64,000 nucleotides of DNA. It comes from Allium sativum (lineage: Eukaryota; Streptophyta; Magnoliopsida; Asparagales; Amaryllidaceae). The DNA lies in assembly GCA_030737875.1 (NCBI GenBank), contig CM060915.1, forward strand, positions 568,152,577-568,216,576, given 5' to 3'. Position 1 is the first letter of the stretch. Every line of letters begins with the position of its first letter. This document shows positions 1 to 11,250 of the stretch, piece after piece. The position numbers and the translations under genes are program-made. The notes beneath the pieces are model-generated. The model worked only from the letters and a program-made list of their open reading frames with translations. It had not been told where the DNA came from and ran no database searches.

Positions 1-267
1 AAGTGTTTTACTTTGATAATGATGTATATTCAAGTACAGATGTATATTTCAAGTTATGTTATATATATTATATGTTATTCTTTCCGCTGTGAGGTTCGTG
101 TTACTCTGATGTTGTGTTCTTCTTCTTCTTCTATTCTAAGTTTCTATCTTATCTATTCTCACCCTCTAATTTCTTTCATTAACTATTCGGTTATTTTCGA
201 TCTTTGGATGTTCTATATGTGTTGTATATCGGGTAACCAAGATCACTTTTTTTTCGGGTTCATTACA
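1..267 (+). repeat. 3' terminal part of the A1 5' LTR
   Basis: Starts inside the LTR and ends in GGTTCATTACA immediately before the primer binding site. It matches 8157-8423 with few substitutions. The 90-105 aa reading frames here (from 13 and 8169) are conserved only because the two LTRs are copies; they show no protein family features. Confidence 0.85.
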
Positions 268-269
268 GT

Positions 270-281
270 TGGTATCAGAGC
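270..281 (+). promoter_or_regulatory. Primer binding site (initiator Met-tRNA type) of A1
   Basis: TGGTATCAGAGC, two bases after the LTR end, is the standard plant sequence complementary to the 3' end of initiator Met-tRNA. It fixes the LTR/internal boundary and the + orientation of the element. Confidence 0.9.
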
Positions 282-313
282 TTAAGTTAAGTGAATTACC
301 TTGGCTCTGTGGC

Positions 314-350
314 ATGACTCGGTAGAGATAGGGTTAGTAATGCCCTAGAT
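314..350 (+). promoter_or_regulatory. Conserved post-PBS box in A1
   Basis: Begins ATGACTCGGTAGAGAT and continues to GCCCTAGAT. The same box occurs in sense orientation shortly after the PBS in A2 (32452-32487 complement), B1 (11116-11151 complement) and B5 (60283-60318 complement). Conservation in otherwise non-coding domains suggests a cis-acting role in leader structure, priming or packaging; the function is inference. Confidence 0.5.
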
Positions 351-931
351 TGATTTTGAGTGTATATATACGAGTGAACGTATTTGTTATTTGATATAAA
401 AATAATTTTATATAGTGTAGATTTGTTGGTTGAGTTGTTTATGGGTTCTGGTCGATCAGTTTGATCCACTGTATCGGTAGGAGTTGATAAACACTTGAAT
501 ACGATGAACCATCATGGTACGTTTTGAAAAAAGGGTAAATGAAATAATTTTACCCAAATTATATTTTGATATAAAGGATTTATATTGGAATGATTATAAT
601 ATAGTGGATATATTGGTTGTTATTATAATCGAGTAAGATTATAAATTAAATGGTTATGAAAATAACCAATCAGAATTCATATAAGTGAAATACGTGAATT
701 CAGATGAGTTGAATCTGAAATTTTAAACCAAAAATTGAGTTAAAATTCTGGAAAATTGGGTAAGTGATTGTAAATGGATTTGGATTAAAAATAAGTAAAA
801 TTTAAGATCCTGAGAGATTTTAAATTGTTTTACAAGCAGTGTGAATTATATTTTGAAATGAATTTCAAAGTAGAAATTTTTAGAAATGGTTTTATAGTAT
901 TGAACTCACTTCGATCGCTGGAAAATAGATT

Positions 932-956
932 CTGATGATGACAGCTGCATCATTAG
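932..956 (+). promoter_or_regulatory. Conserved stem-loop in the A1 internal domain
   Basis: The left arm CTGATGATG pairs with the right arm CATCATTAG (nine pairs including one G-T wobble) around a seven-base loop, ACAGCTG, that contains the palindrome CAGCTG. The equivalent stem recurs in A2, B1 and, weakened, B5. A stem with a self-complementary loop is the architecture of retroviral dimer-initiation hairpins; that role here is inference. Confidence 0.5.
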
Positions 957-1496
957 TATTTATTTTCGAGTTGTAAGTGACGAATTACTACCAGAGATAC
1001 TGTTTTGAATTTTTTTTGGAAAGACAAGTTTTGTTGAATTTCAAAATGGGATTTATAATATAGAATTTGATATATAGAATTTGATATATAGAATTTGAAT
1101 AGAATTTGATATATAGATTTGAATAATAGAAGTGATATAAAATTTGAATAGAAATTGAATAGAATTAACTAAGTCGAAGAGGAATTAGTTAATCGAGTTT
1201 TGAATTTGAAGTTGAACTTTGAAAGGTGAATTGGATTTGTAAATGGATATTCGAAATCGAATATAGAACTTAAATTCGAAATTTGGATTCAAATTAGTTA
1301 ATAAGAAAGTTAAAATATATTTGAACATGTCATGTTCAAATATAAAAGTGAAATAGACTAAAGAGTTAATTAACAAATTAATTAACGAATTGAGTTAAAA
1401 TGATAAGGTATAGTCAAAATAGATTGGGTAGGTATAAATGTACATGAGATAGGTATGGATAAGGTATGAAGGTATATAAATAGAATGCTTGACGAA

Positions 1497-1680
1497 AAGG
1501 TATGTATTTAATTCATATATGAGATTTTATGCGCCATATCGGCTAGCCGCTTGGCTTTTTCTTTTTCTTTTGGATTGGTGAGGGCCATAAGAGGCTATTT
1601 GAAATATCCCAATGCTCCTGGTACAAAGGAGGTTAGGGCAAATTTTTCCAGGAATTTTAGGAGTTAGAATATTTTTAAGA
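1497..1680 (+). repeat. First copy of the internal 3' block in A1
   Basis: Contains GAGATTTTATGCG, AGCCGCTTGGCTTTTT and GTACAAAGGAGGT in order. The same series of boxes occurs at 2706-2915 of this element and once each, on the minus strand, in A2 (31245-31450), B1 (10528-10705) and B5 (59500-59740). This copy resembles the B-family version (the TTTTTCTTTTTCTTTT run after GGC) more than the second A1 copy does. Confidence 0.55.
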
Positions 1681-1705
1681 TATTTTGATAGTTAGAAATC
1701 AACGT

Positions 1706-1742
<37 letters not shown>

Positions 1743-2705
1743 TCGATAAGGAAATGAACTTAGAAACAGAATAGTAAAATCAAAAAGGAAGACTAAGAAT
1801 AAAATCTAGTAAGAATAGAAAGAGGAAGCGTATACGTGTTTAAAAGTGAATAAGTAGTTGTATGGTATTGATTATTTGAGTAAGTAGTCATATCTGTTTT
1901 GACGTTATAAATGTTATTCAGTCAAGGTCTGAGAGATAGTTATACCCCAACTTGATTGATTTCATTATTAACAAATAATTCATAAGATTTCAGGCTCGAA
2001 GATCAATGTGGAATAAGAGTTAGTTGAATATAGTATTTGGGTTGTCGTAACGATGTTTTACACAACATCCGTTTTAACCCAAATAAGTGTAAGCTTGGAA
2101 ATATAATAAAGAATATTTCCTAAGTATAGAAATAAACGAGATCGGAAAAGAGATAAGTAATTGGAATATTTTCCAATTATAAATAGCATATATTTTCAAA
2201 AGTTTAGAAAATAAAGGAAGGCGATATTCGGAAATGTTTTCCAAATAACAAAAAAGGGCCAATATGGGTATTGAAAATATTTGGGTAACAAATATGGATA
2301 AAGAAATAGAGAAGTGATTTAACTAATGGAATATTAATTAAGGGCTCAATGACATGTTCAAAGGGAAAATTTGATTTTTGAAAAGAGTAAACTGTTTAAA
2401 AACTCCCAGGGAAAGTCTGTTTGAATTAAAAACAAATTTAGCAGAAATTTGTGGAAGCAAATTTGAATTTAATGTATAGCCAGTAAAGTGGTAACTGAGA
2501 TTGAATTAGAATGATATCAAGACAAATTGGATTGTGAGATTCAAATTTGAAGTGCAATGTGATAATCAAGTAAAGAGTTGGGAATCGAGAAGAAACTCGA
2601 GTTGAAATGTTATTTGGCTCGGATATAAGCGAATGGTTGTGTTGTGGATAAGGGCAGATTGGAATTTGATTGGGATGACCCTTGTATCTGCTGAATTGAT
2701 AACAG

Positions 2706-2915
2706 GTGGAAAGGATATAATGATATGCCGACAAAAAGGTACAAGTTTATATTTCATATGATATAAGATTTATGAGCCGAATGGGCAAGCCGCTTGGCTG
2801 TTTGATTTTCTTTTGGGTTGGAGAAGGCCCAGAGAGGCGAGTTGGAGTTTGACCTATTGACCAGTAAAAAGGAGGTGCTGGCGAAATTTTTCGAAAAGTT
2901 AAGGCGTTAGAAAAT
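2706..2915 (+). repeat. Second copy of the internal 3' block in A1
   Basis: Contains GATATGCCGACA, AGATTTATGAGCCGA, AAGCCGCTTGGCTG and AAAAAGGAGGTGCTGGCGAA, matching the A2 block closely. It lies about 170 bp before the polypurine tract, the same relative position as in the other elements, so this is probably the original copy and 1497-1680 the extra one. Confidence 0.55.
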
Positions 2916-3076
2916 TTTCTGGATTTTTGAAAAATTTCATTGATAAGAATTAATTAATAATGTAATTGAAATTAAATTGGTTCAGTTGAAACTGAAGTTA
3001 AGAAGTGAACAAATATATTCTAACCAGTCGATAGGGTCGTTCTCTACCTTAGCAATTTCGAGGACGAAATTATTTT

Positions 3077-3089
3077 AAGTGGGGAAGAA
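3077..3089 (+). promoter_or_regulatory. Polypurine tract of A1
   Basis: AAGTGGGGAAGAA directly abuts the LTR start TGTAATGACCC and follows TTTCGAGGACGAAAT. This is where plus-strand synthesis would be primed. The preceding GACGAAAT box and G-rich tract are also seen at the 3' end of the coding chromovirus at 55453-55482. Confidence 0.8.
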
Positions 3090-3795
3090 TGTAATGACCC
3101 GCATTTGCAGAGGTATTATAATTAATTTATTTAATTATATAAATAGTGATACAGTGAATTAAATGGTCGTGGAATTAAATAATGATGAATATTTAATTAA
3201 ATTAATAAACTAAATAATATGTTTAATTCAGAAATAATCAAAAATATTGGAAACCAAAATATTCTGTGAACTGGGTCATCCCTAAGATTTAATTCAGCTT
3301 AGAGTTGAATTATATTGAGGAATATATTCAATCGACGTCAGTTTGAACGTAGAATTATAATATATTTATAATCGAGCTCGAAACGACGTGGCAATTCGCT
3401 ATTTGGAGATTCGAACTTCAACTGAATATACAGAATTCGTTTTAAGCGGATTTCTGTGAAACAAGAAACGTACGGAGCTGGTGAAGTATATTTTTCTAGT
3501 GGAAGAGAAAAATCGAGATTTCGTCGTATAGATTTTGATTTATGTCCAAATCAAATTTTAGAAAAGTCGCTGTGGAATTCCTTAATAATTTAATTATATT
3601 TTAAAATGGAATTTCATTATAAATCGTATATCAATTTAATCGGGATTTGAAATATCAAGTTAGAAATTCATATAGGAATATTCTAGAGCTGTATGATATT
3701 CTGTTGTGAATATAGACGATAATATTTTATTTTTATATATTAAATTTAATTATATTTAAATATATTTATATATTTAAAAAGGTTATTTATAGCGT

Positions 3796-4110
3796 TAAAA
3801 ATAGCTAGTTTTGCAAACAAAGTCGGAATTCGACGAAACTAATTTTTTTGGATCCACAACATCAAATTATTGTTAGATTCCAAGTTTGGAGATTTTTAGG
3901 GTCACTGTGTGGCCGTACGAATTTTTAGAGTGAAAAACAGTCAGTATTTTGATGGTTAAAAATAAGCTGTGTGAGCATACGGAGTCGGGATTCGACAAAA
4001 CCAGTTTCGTTGGGTTCGTAATGTTGAGCTGCAGCTGCATGTCCAGTTTGGTGATTTTTGGGTATCGTATGTGATCACAGGAATTTTAGAGGACACAGAA
4101 AAATAGCGTT
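3796..4110 (+). repeat. Tandem U3 module (two diverged copies) in the A1 LTR
   Basis: Two copies of a roughly 150-170 bp module read TTTGCAAAC ... GAATTCGACGAAACTAAT ... GGATCC ... CACTGTGTGGCCGTACG and then the same order again. The module recurs, also repeated, in A2 (30150-30350) and in all B-family LTR starts (for example 58690-58975), where the core is GGATCCAACAAAA followed by GTTTCGTCGAA. It lies upstream of the TATA-like box, so it is a candidate promoter element shared by two LTR families. Confidence 0.6.
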
Positions 4111-4158
4111 TGCTTATAATTTAATATTTTAATCGAATATTAAATTATTGAAGTATCC

Positions 4159-4167
4159 TATATAATA
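4159..4167 (+). promoter_or_regulatory. TATA-like box of the A1 LTR
   Basis: TATATAATA in the context GTATCCTATATAATAACTT, 1,070 bp from the LTR start. The two A2 LTRs carry the same box 1,052-1,067 bp from theirs (30000 and 37300, complement). It is followed by a C/T-rich stretch typical of plant transcription starts. Transcription from here would leave over 4 kb of LTR as untranslated leader. Confidence 0.55.
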
Positions 4168-5929
4168 ACTTAATCTCCTCCTAAACCTAATTCACAACTT
4201 CTCTATTCAAAAATAAATCCGCAGCCACAAGAAAAAAATGTACAACAAAAACTTGAGTTTAGAAATCAATAGAAATTCAAATAAAATCCAAAGAATTGCA
4301 AAGTTGGTTTCTTTGGATTCGGCAAGTGCTTTGCTTCAATTTGATAGGGGTTTCATGGAACTCGACGTCGGTTGTATTCGCTGTTATCTTTTCAGCATTA
4401 GCTAGGTTTCAAATTTTAGGCAAACGGAGGGAGTGATAGTTCATTTCGATGTCGTGTTTGGATTGAGGAGTTGAAATGGGATATGTGCGCAACAATTTGG
4501 GTTGTTCGGTTAAAAAAAGGGTGTCGATGTCCCTGTAGCCGAGCTCAACGTCGCGATTCCCTTTACGACGTCGGAGTGGTTTTCAGGGGTAGGGTGATGA
4601 AGAGCTCGAGAAGAGAGGTTCATTGGTGTAATCAGTTCGGTTTAAGGGTGAGAGAACGAGGAGAGTTTTGAAGAGGAAGGATCGTTCATGGCTGTGAAGA
4701 ACAAGCGGATTCCTGGAGTTAGGAGAAAGAGGAAGAAGGGCGTGAAGGGTTGGGTTTTTAAAATGGTACGTGGGCCGAGAAATAAAAGGGGGGGCCCAAT
4801 TATTAGATATAATTAAAGTCTAGTAATTTATAATGTATGTTAACTTGAACTCATCATATATTATTCGTATGATATCGAAATTCAGCGAAACAAGATCCGT
4901 TGGGATTGTATGGACGGTGGCTACGCCATGGGACAGACCGAAGTCCATTGGAGCTTGTATGAATTTATGGCGAAATAAACTGTTTGATTCAGATCAAACA
5001 ATTGTTTATCGTTCTTTAACGATGAACTGCCAATGTGAGTAAATCTCATTAACTCTGAACAGTTATAATATCATGTTGTATTTTTAGAACTGTTAAATAT
5101 TAGCTGATTGATTGTGTTGACTGTTTGATTGAACTGCTAGTTAATTAGTTGAATTTATATATTGATTCGGTTAACAGAATATTTCATATTGAACTGAAAG
5201 TGATGTTGATTATATTGTGTAACATTTGTGGATGCACGGAGACAGGTTGGAGGAATCCGACTGGATTCCTCAACAGTTATTTTATTGTTTTTCATATATT
5301 ATGATATATGATGTGGTTTATAATCCGTGGTTGATTATATGTGTTGGATGATATTGGTCATCGTGATTTGATTGTGTTAAGTACCATAAAATATTGGGAT
5401 GGGAAAAGGAGATTTTCAAAGTGATATTGAAAACAAAATATTTATAAATTGAATATTTATAAATAGGAGATTTCTAGAAAAGGGAATAATTATAAAATCA
5501 AAAGATTTTATAGAAGGAAAATATTTATAAAATCAACAAAGATTTTATATAGGAGATATTTATTTGTTAAGTAAATAGGAGGTGTTAAATGAGATATTTA
5601 TTTGTTAAATAAGTAGAATAAGATTTTGTGCAGGAGATATTTATTTGTTAAGTAAATAGAAGGTGTTAAATGAGATATGTATTTATAATTAGGACATGTT
5701 AAGTGAATTATTTACTTGGTAAATAAATAAGATATTATAAAGGGATTATTTTCTTAGGGAATAAATAGAAATGAAAAGGAAAACGTTGTATAAAGAAAAC
5801 CGTTATAAAGAGGGAAACTGTTATAAAAAGGAAATCATTTTTAAAGTGAAGAACCGTTACTAAAAGTAAATCTTTAAAAATGAATAAACGTTGTTAAAAA
5901 GGAAATCTTTGTAAAGAGAAAAAGTCAGT

Positions 5930-6560
5930 AAATCGAATATGGTATTCGAAAGGAGTTAAATCGAATATGGTGTTCGAAAGTTAGTAAATCGAATATGTCA
6001 TTCGAAAGGGGTTAGTCGAGTCGAGTTGGTTAGATAGAGTTAATCAGTTAGAATAAATCGATAGAGTTAAATCGAACTAGAGTTACTCAAATGGAGTTTA
6101 TCTAATATTAGTTTATTCGAATAGAGTTAAAGGAAAGGAATTATCGATTATTAGTTAATCGAAAGGAGTTATCGATTATTAGTTAATCGAAGGAGTTATC
6201 GATTATAGTTTAATCGAAAAGATTTATCGATTTGTTTAATCGAAGTGAGTTATAGAATATTGGTTATTCGAAGGAGTTATCGAATTTAGTTATTCGATGG
6301 ATTTAATCGATTAGAGTTAAAATAAAAGAGCTAATCGAATATGGTTTATTCGAATTGAATTAAAGGAGTTAATCGTATTTGGTTTGTTCGAATAGAGTTA
6401 AAGGAGTTATCAACTAGAGTTAAATCAAATAGAGTTAATCCAATTGCGTTAGTCCAATAGAGTTAATTGATAAGGGTTAATCGAATAGAGTAAATTGAAT
6501 AGAGTTATCGAATATACCTTATCGAAGGAAAGAATTATCGAATAGAGATGATTCGAAAGA
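5930..6560 (+). repeat. Degenerate short-period repeat tract (GAGTTAATCGAAT-like)
   Basis: Dozens of imperfect copies of a 12-25 bp word built from GAGTTA, ATCGAATA and TATTCGAA. The complement appears at the matching place in A2 (27360-28060 and 34680-35350). The word length varies, so it is a degenerate minisatellite and not a clean tandem array. Confidence 0.7.
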
Positions 6561-8423
6561 GAGTTACGTGAGGAAGTTTGTTAAAGAATTAAAAGGTGAA
6601 CTTTTCTATTTCAAGGTTTGAATCGTTGTTCAGTTAAGGTCTGAGACGTAGTATTACCCCAATTTGATTGAATTCATTTTTAACTAAGGAATGGTTAAGG
6701 TTAGATAGTGAAGGTGGGTTAAAGGAATTTAGTTAATAAGCGTAATGGTCTGAGTTGGCCTTGCGATGGTTTGTTTAAAACAACTGTCTAAGTCCAATGA
6801 AGGAATTTTGGAAATGTTATCCAAATAAGAACCAGAAATGTTTTCTGATATAGAAAACAAGAAATGGAAATGTTTTCCAATGGTAATTTTCTAAATTTAG
6901 AACAAAAGAAATGTTGAATATAGGGAAACAGGAGATAAGTAAACTAATGAAATAAGGAGGTAAATGTTGAATGATGATTGATCGATATAATTTCCTCCTG
7001 GAAATAATATCGTTGTTTGCACACCTATTTTTCTTTGATGATTAAATCATAGGCTATCGAAGTTTTGACCATTTTAACGTTGTTAATATAGAGAGACTGG
7101 TTGGATTATCCAAAGAACCACTCTGTATTGGCATAAGCGTTGCGAATCATATATGCCAAAGTAAATTGAAGACGGAGTAAAGTGCAAGGGCTGTTGTATA
7201 AGTCTTAGATAACAGTGCCTAAGATGGATTTACTGAATAGTACCTTCGGTTCATCCTGTTCCTGGATGACTTGTATGGATGAATGACTGACATAGTATTT
7301 CCGGAAAGGTCACGTGCATTGATTTCTTCAACCGTACCTAGAGTGGAAGTGGAGAAGGAAACTTCTTTAAATAACACATAATGTACTATTGTGGACGTCA
7401 GTTAGTGATTTTCGATGGATTTGACAATGTGGCATTTGAAGTGAATCTGATGTGATGATGAAGCGTAACCTTAAGCCTCATCAACCGGTAAATGACAGAA
7501 ATCGGGCAGGCAGCATGGCTAAGTCAGTCGTTCCGAAATAGGGTGTATAATCACCTGATCTAGAGTTTTATTTACCTCTAAAAAAATCTATTTTTGATGT
7601 TGTCCCATTCGGCAAATGATTGCTGATCCCAACTGTTGGTGATATACATTTGATACACTCAAGCGAAATGAGTGGTCAGTCATGTGTGGCCGGGTTGCAA
7701 GATATTCTTGTTGAACCCAGTGTATTCCTTTCTAGAGATACACTACTTGTCATAATTGGTAATCCATTACCCAATACGTGCTTGCGGTTTTGATTGTATA
7801 CTATATATGTAGAACGTGAGATGAAAACGTTTCTGCTAGATGATTATCATATTGTTGTTGATAGACATTATTATAATATCAAAAGGTTTTTGATATAAAG
7901 ATAATTTGGATTCTCAAAAGGTAAAAACCCGTTCCGTTATACGGCGCGGTCTTATGAGATATCGTTTACTTGTTCAAACTTTTTCACTCATACCAGTTCC
8001 ATGACTGACCCGGAGTTTATTTTGTTGTTTTCCCTAAACTATTGGGTGCCCAATTTTGTACGGGCAGTCAAGTAGTCAGGATTTACAGATATACTAGAAG
8101 AGCTAGGAGCAGGAGGCTTCAGGATTATATAGCTATTGTTATTTCCGCTGTGATGTAAGCGTTGTACTTTGATAATGATGTATATTCAAGTACAGATGTA
8201 TATTTCAAGTTATGTTATATATATTATATGTTATTCGTTCCGCTGTGAGGTTCGTGTTACTCTGATGTTGTGTTCTTCTTCTTCTTCTATTCTGAGTTTC
8301 TATCTTATATATTCTCACCCTCTAATTTCTTTCATTAACTATTCGGTTATTTTCGATCCTTCGATGTTCGATATGTGTTGTATATCGGATAACCAAGATC
8401 GCTTTTTTTTCCGGGTCGTTACA

Positions 8424-9120
8424 TTTTATATCGCTATGCATATAATAAAAATCATATTTTTATCTCGTTATTATATATACATATAAATCACATCATTATA
8501 TCGTTGCTGTGTATATAAAAAATCACTTCTTTATAACGTCATTATATATAAAAATCATGTCTTTACATCGCCATTATATATAAAAATCATATTTTTATAT
8601 CATTAAAAACCATATTTTTATATCGTTATTATATAAATAAAAATCAAATTTTTATATTGCTACTACATATATAAAGATCATACTTTTAATTTGCTAACTT
8701 CATAATAAAAAACATTTTTTTATATGAACAAAAATCATATTTTTATATGAACAAAAATCATATTTTTATTTAAACAAAGATCACATTTTTCTTTTGCTAC
8801 TTTATAAATAAAATCATATTTTTCATATTTAAATATCTCATTTTTTCTATTTTAAAAATCAAAACTTTTCTAATTTTAAAATTATAACTTTTATAATTTA
8901 AAAATAATAACTTTTCTAATTTAAAAATCAAATATTTATTCAAATTAAAAATCAAATCTTTATTTATTTTAAAAATCAAATCTTTATTCAAATTAAAAAT
9001 CAAATCTTTAATCAAATTAAAAACCAAATCTTTATTCAAATTAAAAATAAAATCTTTATTTAAATTAAAAATCAAATCCTTTCTGAATTCATCTATATTT
9101 AAAAAAAACTATATTTTTAA
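8424..9120. repeat. AT-rich short tandem array (ATATAAAAATCATATTTTTAT type)
   Basis: Imperfect repeats of ATATAAAAATCATATTTTTA with a more regular 24 bp tail at about 8930-9080 (TTCAAATTAAAAATCAAATC). The 92 aa minus-strand frame at 8797-9075 is only this array translated, with an eight-residue period. Comparable arrays sit at the same LTR position in B4 (39380-39900) and B5 (46276-46505). Confidence 0.75.
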
Positions 9121-9172
9121 TAACATAAATAAATATAAATAAAAAACTTACTTCTCATTGATTAAATCGGGT

Positions 9173-9500
9173 CTATGCTGAAAAGGGGGTTCCACGTCTG
9201 AGGTGAGGGTTCAGATGGGCGGCGCGGTGGAGCCTTAGGCTGAGGCGGCTAGGGTTTGGCCAGGGCGTCGGGGTTTGGGCTGCGGGGGCGTGGGATCCGC
9301 GGTTTTCAAGACGGAGAGAGGCGGGGAAGGAGAGAGGGGGGTGCGGCGGCCTTCTGGGGTGGTGGCGCCAAAGGCGCGGCGGCCCAGGTGGCTGTGGCGG
9401 CGGCTGTGTTCCCCCCCCCCTCCTCCCCCTCCCCCCACCCATCGATCCCTTTTTTTCTTCTTTTCTTTAGATTTGATTTGTGAAGAGAGAGAAGAGGGAA
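9173..9500 (-). other. GC-rich leader block in the B1 3' LTR
   Basis: In a strongly AT-rich LTR this block is very GC-rich. In LTR sense (minus strand) a TATA-like AAAATATATACC at 9510-9521 precedes a CT-rich run, then an A-rich run and a GC-rich part with ATG at 9442. An 89-codon frame (9173-9442) is low-complexity (Gly, Pro, Arg) and not conserved in the other copies. The layout mimics a plant promoter, 5' UTR and first exon. Equivalent blocks of different sequence occur at 20550-20930, 25380-25750, 39993-40310 and 46826-47165. Confidence 0.5.
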
Positions 9501-9509
9501 AAAAGCTGG

Positions 9510-9519
9510 TATATATTTT
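9510..9519 (-). promoter_or_regulatory. TATA-like box of the B1 3' LTR
   Basis: Minus-strand AAAATATATA, about 855 bp from the LTR start. Boxes at almost the same offset occur in the B1 5' LTR (near 21964, about 858 bp), B3 (25332, about 874 bp) and B5 (about 885 bp after removing the nested element). The constant spacing is the main support. Confidence 0.5.
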
Positions 9520-10369
9520 AATTGAACCCCAAATTTAACCCAACGACTATCACCCCTAGCTAACTAACCCCATTCCGAACACAATGGAATATGTATCATA
9601 ACCCAATTCGGCTGTTACGATCAGTTTCCGCTAAATTTAAAATTTAAATCATTATATTTTAAATTCAAATGCACGTTTTGATTTACCGGGGCCACATACA
9701 GACTCCAAAAATTCCAGAAAAATAAATCTAGCTATGTTTTGATGATATGGTCCTAACAAAACTAATTACGTCGAATTTGGAAACCATTATAAAAAATAGT
9801 CATTTTCCAGTCGATTAAATTTAAATTGAATTGAACAAAAACGTTTAAATCCACCACGCTCACATATTGATTCCAAAAATTATGAAAATCGGAATCAAGC
9901 AATATTTGACATTCCTAATCCAACAAAAGTGGTTTCGTCAAAAACGGAGGTCGTTTGCAAAATCACAATTTTTAAGGGCAAAATTCCGAAGCGACTATTC
10001 TGAATTTTCAATTGGGCATAACTTTTTATTCCCGCCATGAAATCTGAATTTTTCACATTCGTTCAAATATATTTTCAAATAGATTCTAATATTTCTAGTT
10101 TCACAAAAATCCGGTTTATTTAGAATCATGTACATTTATTTGGAATTTGAAATCGAAATTTTAAACTACCGCGCGATTTCCAATTCCTTTTATAATTAAA
10201 ATAAATATTTATATTCTAACTTGGATTTAAATAAATTTATACATTCTAATTCTATTCAAAATAAATTTCTAGTTGTTATTATTTAAAATAAATCATTTTA
10301 AATATTAAAAATTCATTAAAATTTCCAAAATAAAATTTTTAAACTGATCTGATTTTCCGGGTTGTTACA

Positions 10370-10382
10370 ATCTCCCTCACTT
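10370..10382 (-). promoter_or_regulatory. Polypurine tract of B1
   Basis: Minus-strand AAGTGAGGGAGAT directly before the LTR start TGTAACAACCC. It is preceded on that strand by TTTCGAGGACGAAAA, as in the A family and the chromovirus. Confidence 0.75.
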
Positions 10383-10886
10383 AATATCTTTTCGTCCTCG
10401 AAAAGGAACGGAGCTGAAAGTTGTTTAACTAACCAACTCAACTTTCATTTTGGCTTTCATTCTTCAACTTTACAGTTTCTAAGAATTTTCAAATTTTTCA
10501 AAAAATTGGTTAACACCCTAAATTTTCAAAAAATTTCACCATAACCTCCTTTGTACGGGGAGACATTTAAAACCGCAACTAGCCACGTAGGACCCTCATC
10601 ATCCAAAAAGAAAAAGAAAAAGCCAATCGGCTCATAAAATCATCCAAACCCAATAAATTAGTAAACATGTACCTATTTGTCGGGCATACAACTTTATGCC
10701 TCTTCTCTGGCCCCCTTGCTATGATCTATTCAATACACATGTATGTACATGCATGCAATTTTCAAAAAAAAAAATCAATTCAGTTCAACATTCGATACAA
10801 TTTTGCTGAATTTAGCTTATTTTTGGTTCTCACACCAGTCAATTGAAATTATATAGATATTCACTTTCGAAACTTGAACATAGACT

Positions 10887-10910
10887 CTAATGATGAGGCC
10901 TCATCATCAG
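10887..10910 (-). promoter_or_regulatory. Conserved stem-loop in B1, near-perfect palindrome
   Basis: Plus-strand arms CTAATGATGA and TCATCATCAG flank GGCC; the central 18 bp ATGATGAGGCCTCATCAT is a perfect palindrome. In element sense this gives the same CTGATGATG ... CATCATTAG stem as A1, with the loop changed from CAGCTG to AGGCCT, both self-complementary. Confidence 0.5.
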
Positions 10911-11236
10911 AATCATCCCCGGGTGACTAAAGTGTGATTCTATATCTACCCATTATATTTGAGACTTCGAATACGCGTATATTCAAAATCTTCATATACT
11001 CGATAGTCCAAATTCAATATAAAATAGATATTAAAATACGAATAATAATGTATAAAATTTTTGAAACAAAATTCGTTTTCATCTTTATTTTAAAAATAAC
11101 ATTCTTCATGCTCGTTCTAGGATACTACTGATCCCATCTCTAACGAGTCATTCTCCTTGGATATTACTAATCCAATCTCTAATGAATTCTTTCATTCAGT
11201 TCTAATGTGTCTTGTTCTCAAGCTCTGCAAACCAAA

Positions 11237-11248
11237 GCTCTGATACCA
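11237..11248 (-). promoter_or_regulatory. Primer binding site of B1
   Basis: Plus strand GCTCTGATACCA is the complement of TGGTATCAGAGC. It lies two bases from the LTR end at 11251 and sets the minus orientation. Confidence 0.85.
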
Positions 11249-11250
11249 AA

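Larger units (their letters stand above)
268..3089 (+). other. Non-coding internal domain of A1
   Basis: About 2.8 kb, AT-rich, without an ORF above roughly 100 codons on either strand and without recognisable gag, protease, RT or integrase motifs. It carries three blocks shared with the internal domains of A2, B1 and B5: a box just after the PBS (314-350), a stem-loop (932-956) and a block near the 3' end. The last is present twice here (about 1497-1680 and 2706-2915). A (TA)15 microsatellite occupies 1711-1740. The rest shows nothing recognisable. Confidence 0.75.
1..8423 (+). mobile_element. Non-autonomous LARD-like LTR retrotransposon, copy A1 (5' truncated by window)
   Basis: The order is the last 267 bp of a 5' LTR, a primer binding site, a 2.8 kb internal domain with no long ORF, a polypurine tract and a complete 3' LTR of 5,334 bp. 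The first 267 bases repeat almost exactly at 8157-8423, which shows that both are the same LTR end. No gag or pol similarity is visible in any frame of the internal domain. Very long LTRs around a short non-coding interior define the LARD class of plant LTR elements. The right end lies in an AT-rich tract of a family B LTR, so A1 appears to have inserted into B1. The target-site duplication cannot be checked because the left end is outside the window. Confidence 0.8.
3090..8423 (+). repeat. A1 3' LTR, 5.3 kb
   Basis: Begins TGTAATGACCCGC and ends GGGTCGTTACA, the TG...CA form of an LTR. It aligns along most of its length with the inverted A2 LTR at 32533-38352. Inside are a repeated U3 module (3796-4110), a TATA-like box 1.07 kb in (4159-4167), a more GC-rich block after it (about 4300-4760) and a long degenerate short-period repeat (5930-6560). 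The small ORFs at 4471-4671 and 4833-5042 are not kept in the other A copies, so I treat the LTR as non-coding. Confidence 0.85.
8424..10369 (-). repeat. Partial B1 3' LTR (U3 and leader region)
   Basis: The right end reads GGGTTGTTACA on the plus strand, so the LTR starts TGTAACAACCC on the minus strand, directly before the PPT complement. Going left, it holds the duplicated U3 module (9680-9970), a TATA-like box, a GC-rich block and an AT-rich array, and then stops at the A1 end. Confidence 0.8.
10370..11250 (-). other. Non-coding internal domain of B1 (881 bp)
   Basis: Too short for gag or pol and without any matching frame. It contains, from the PBS end, the post-PBS box (11116-11151) with a second diverged copy next to it (11157-11190, GGATATTACTAATCCAATC), the stem-loop (10887-10910) and the 3' block (10528-10705). 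These are the same three blocks as in B5, A1 and A2. Confidence 0.7.

Noticed and set aside
9173..9538. GC-rich overlapping frames on both strands as a host gene exon
   Set aside because: Low-complexity Gly/Pro/Arg composition, inside an LTR leader, not conserved. I kept it only as a leader block and possible capture.
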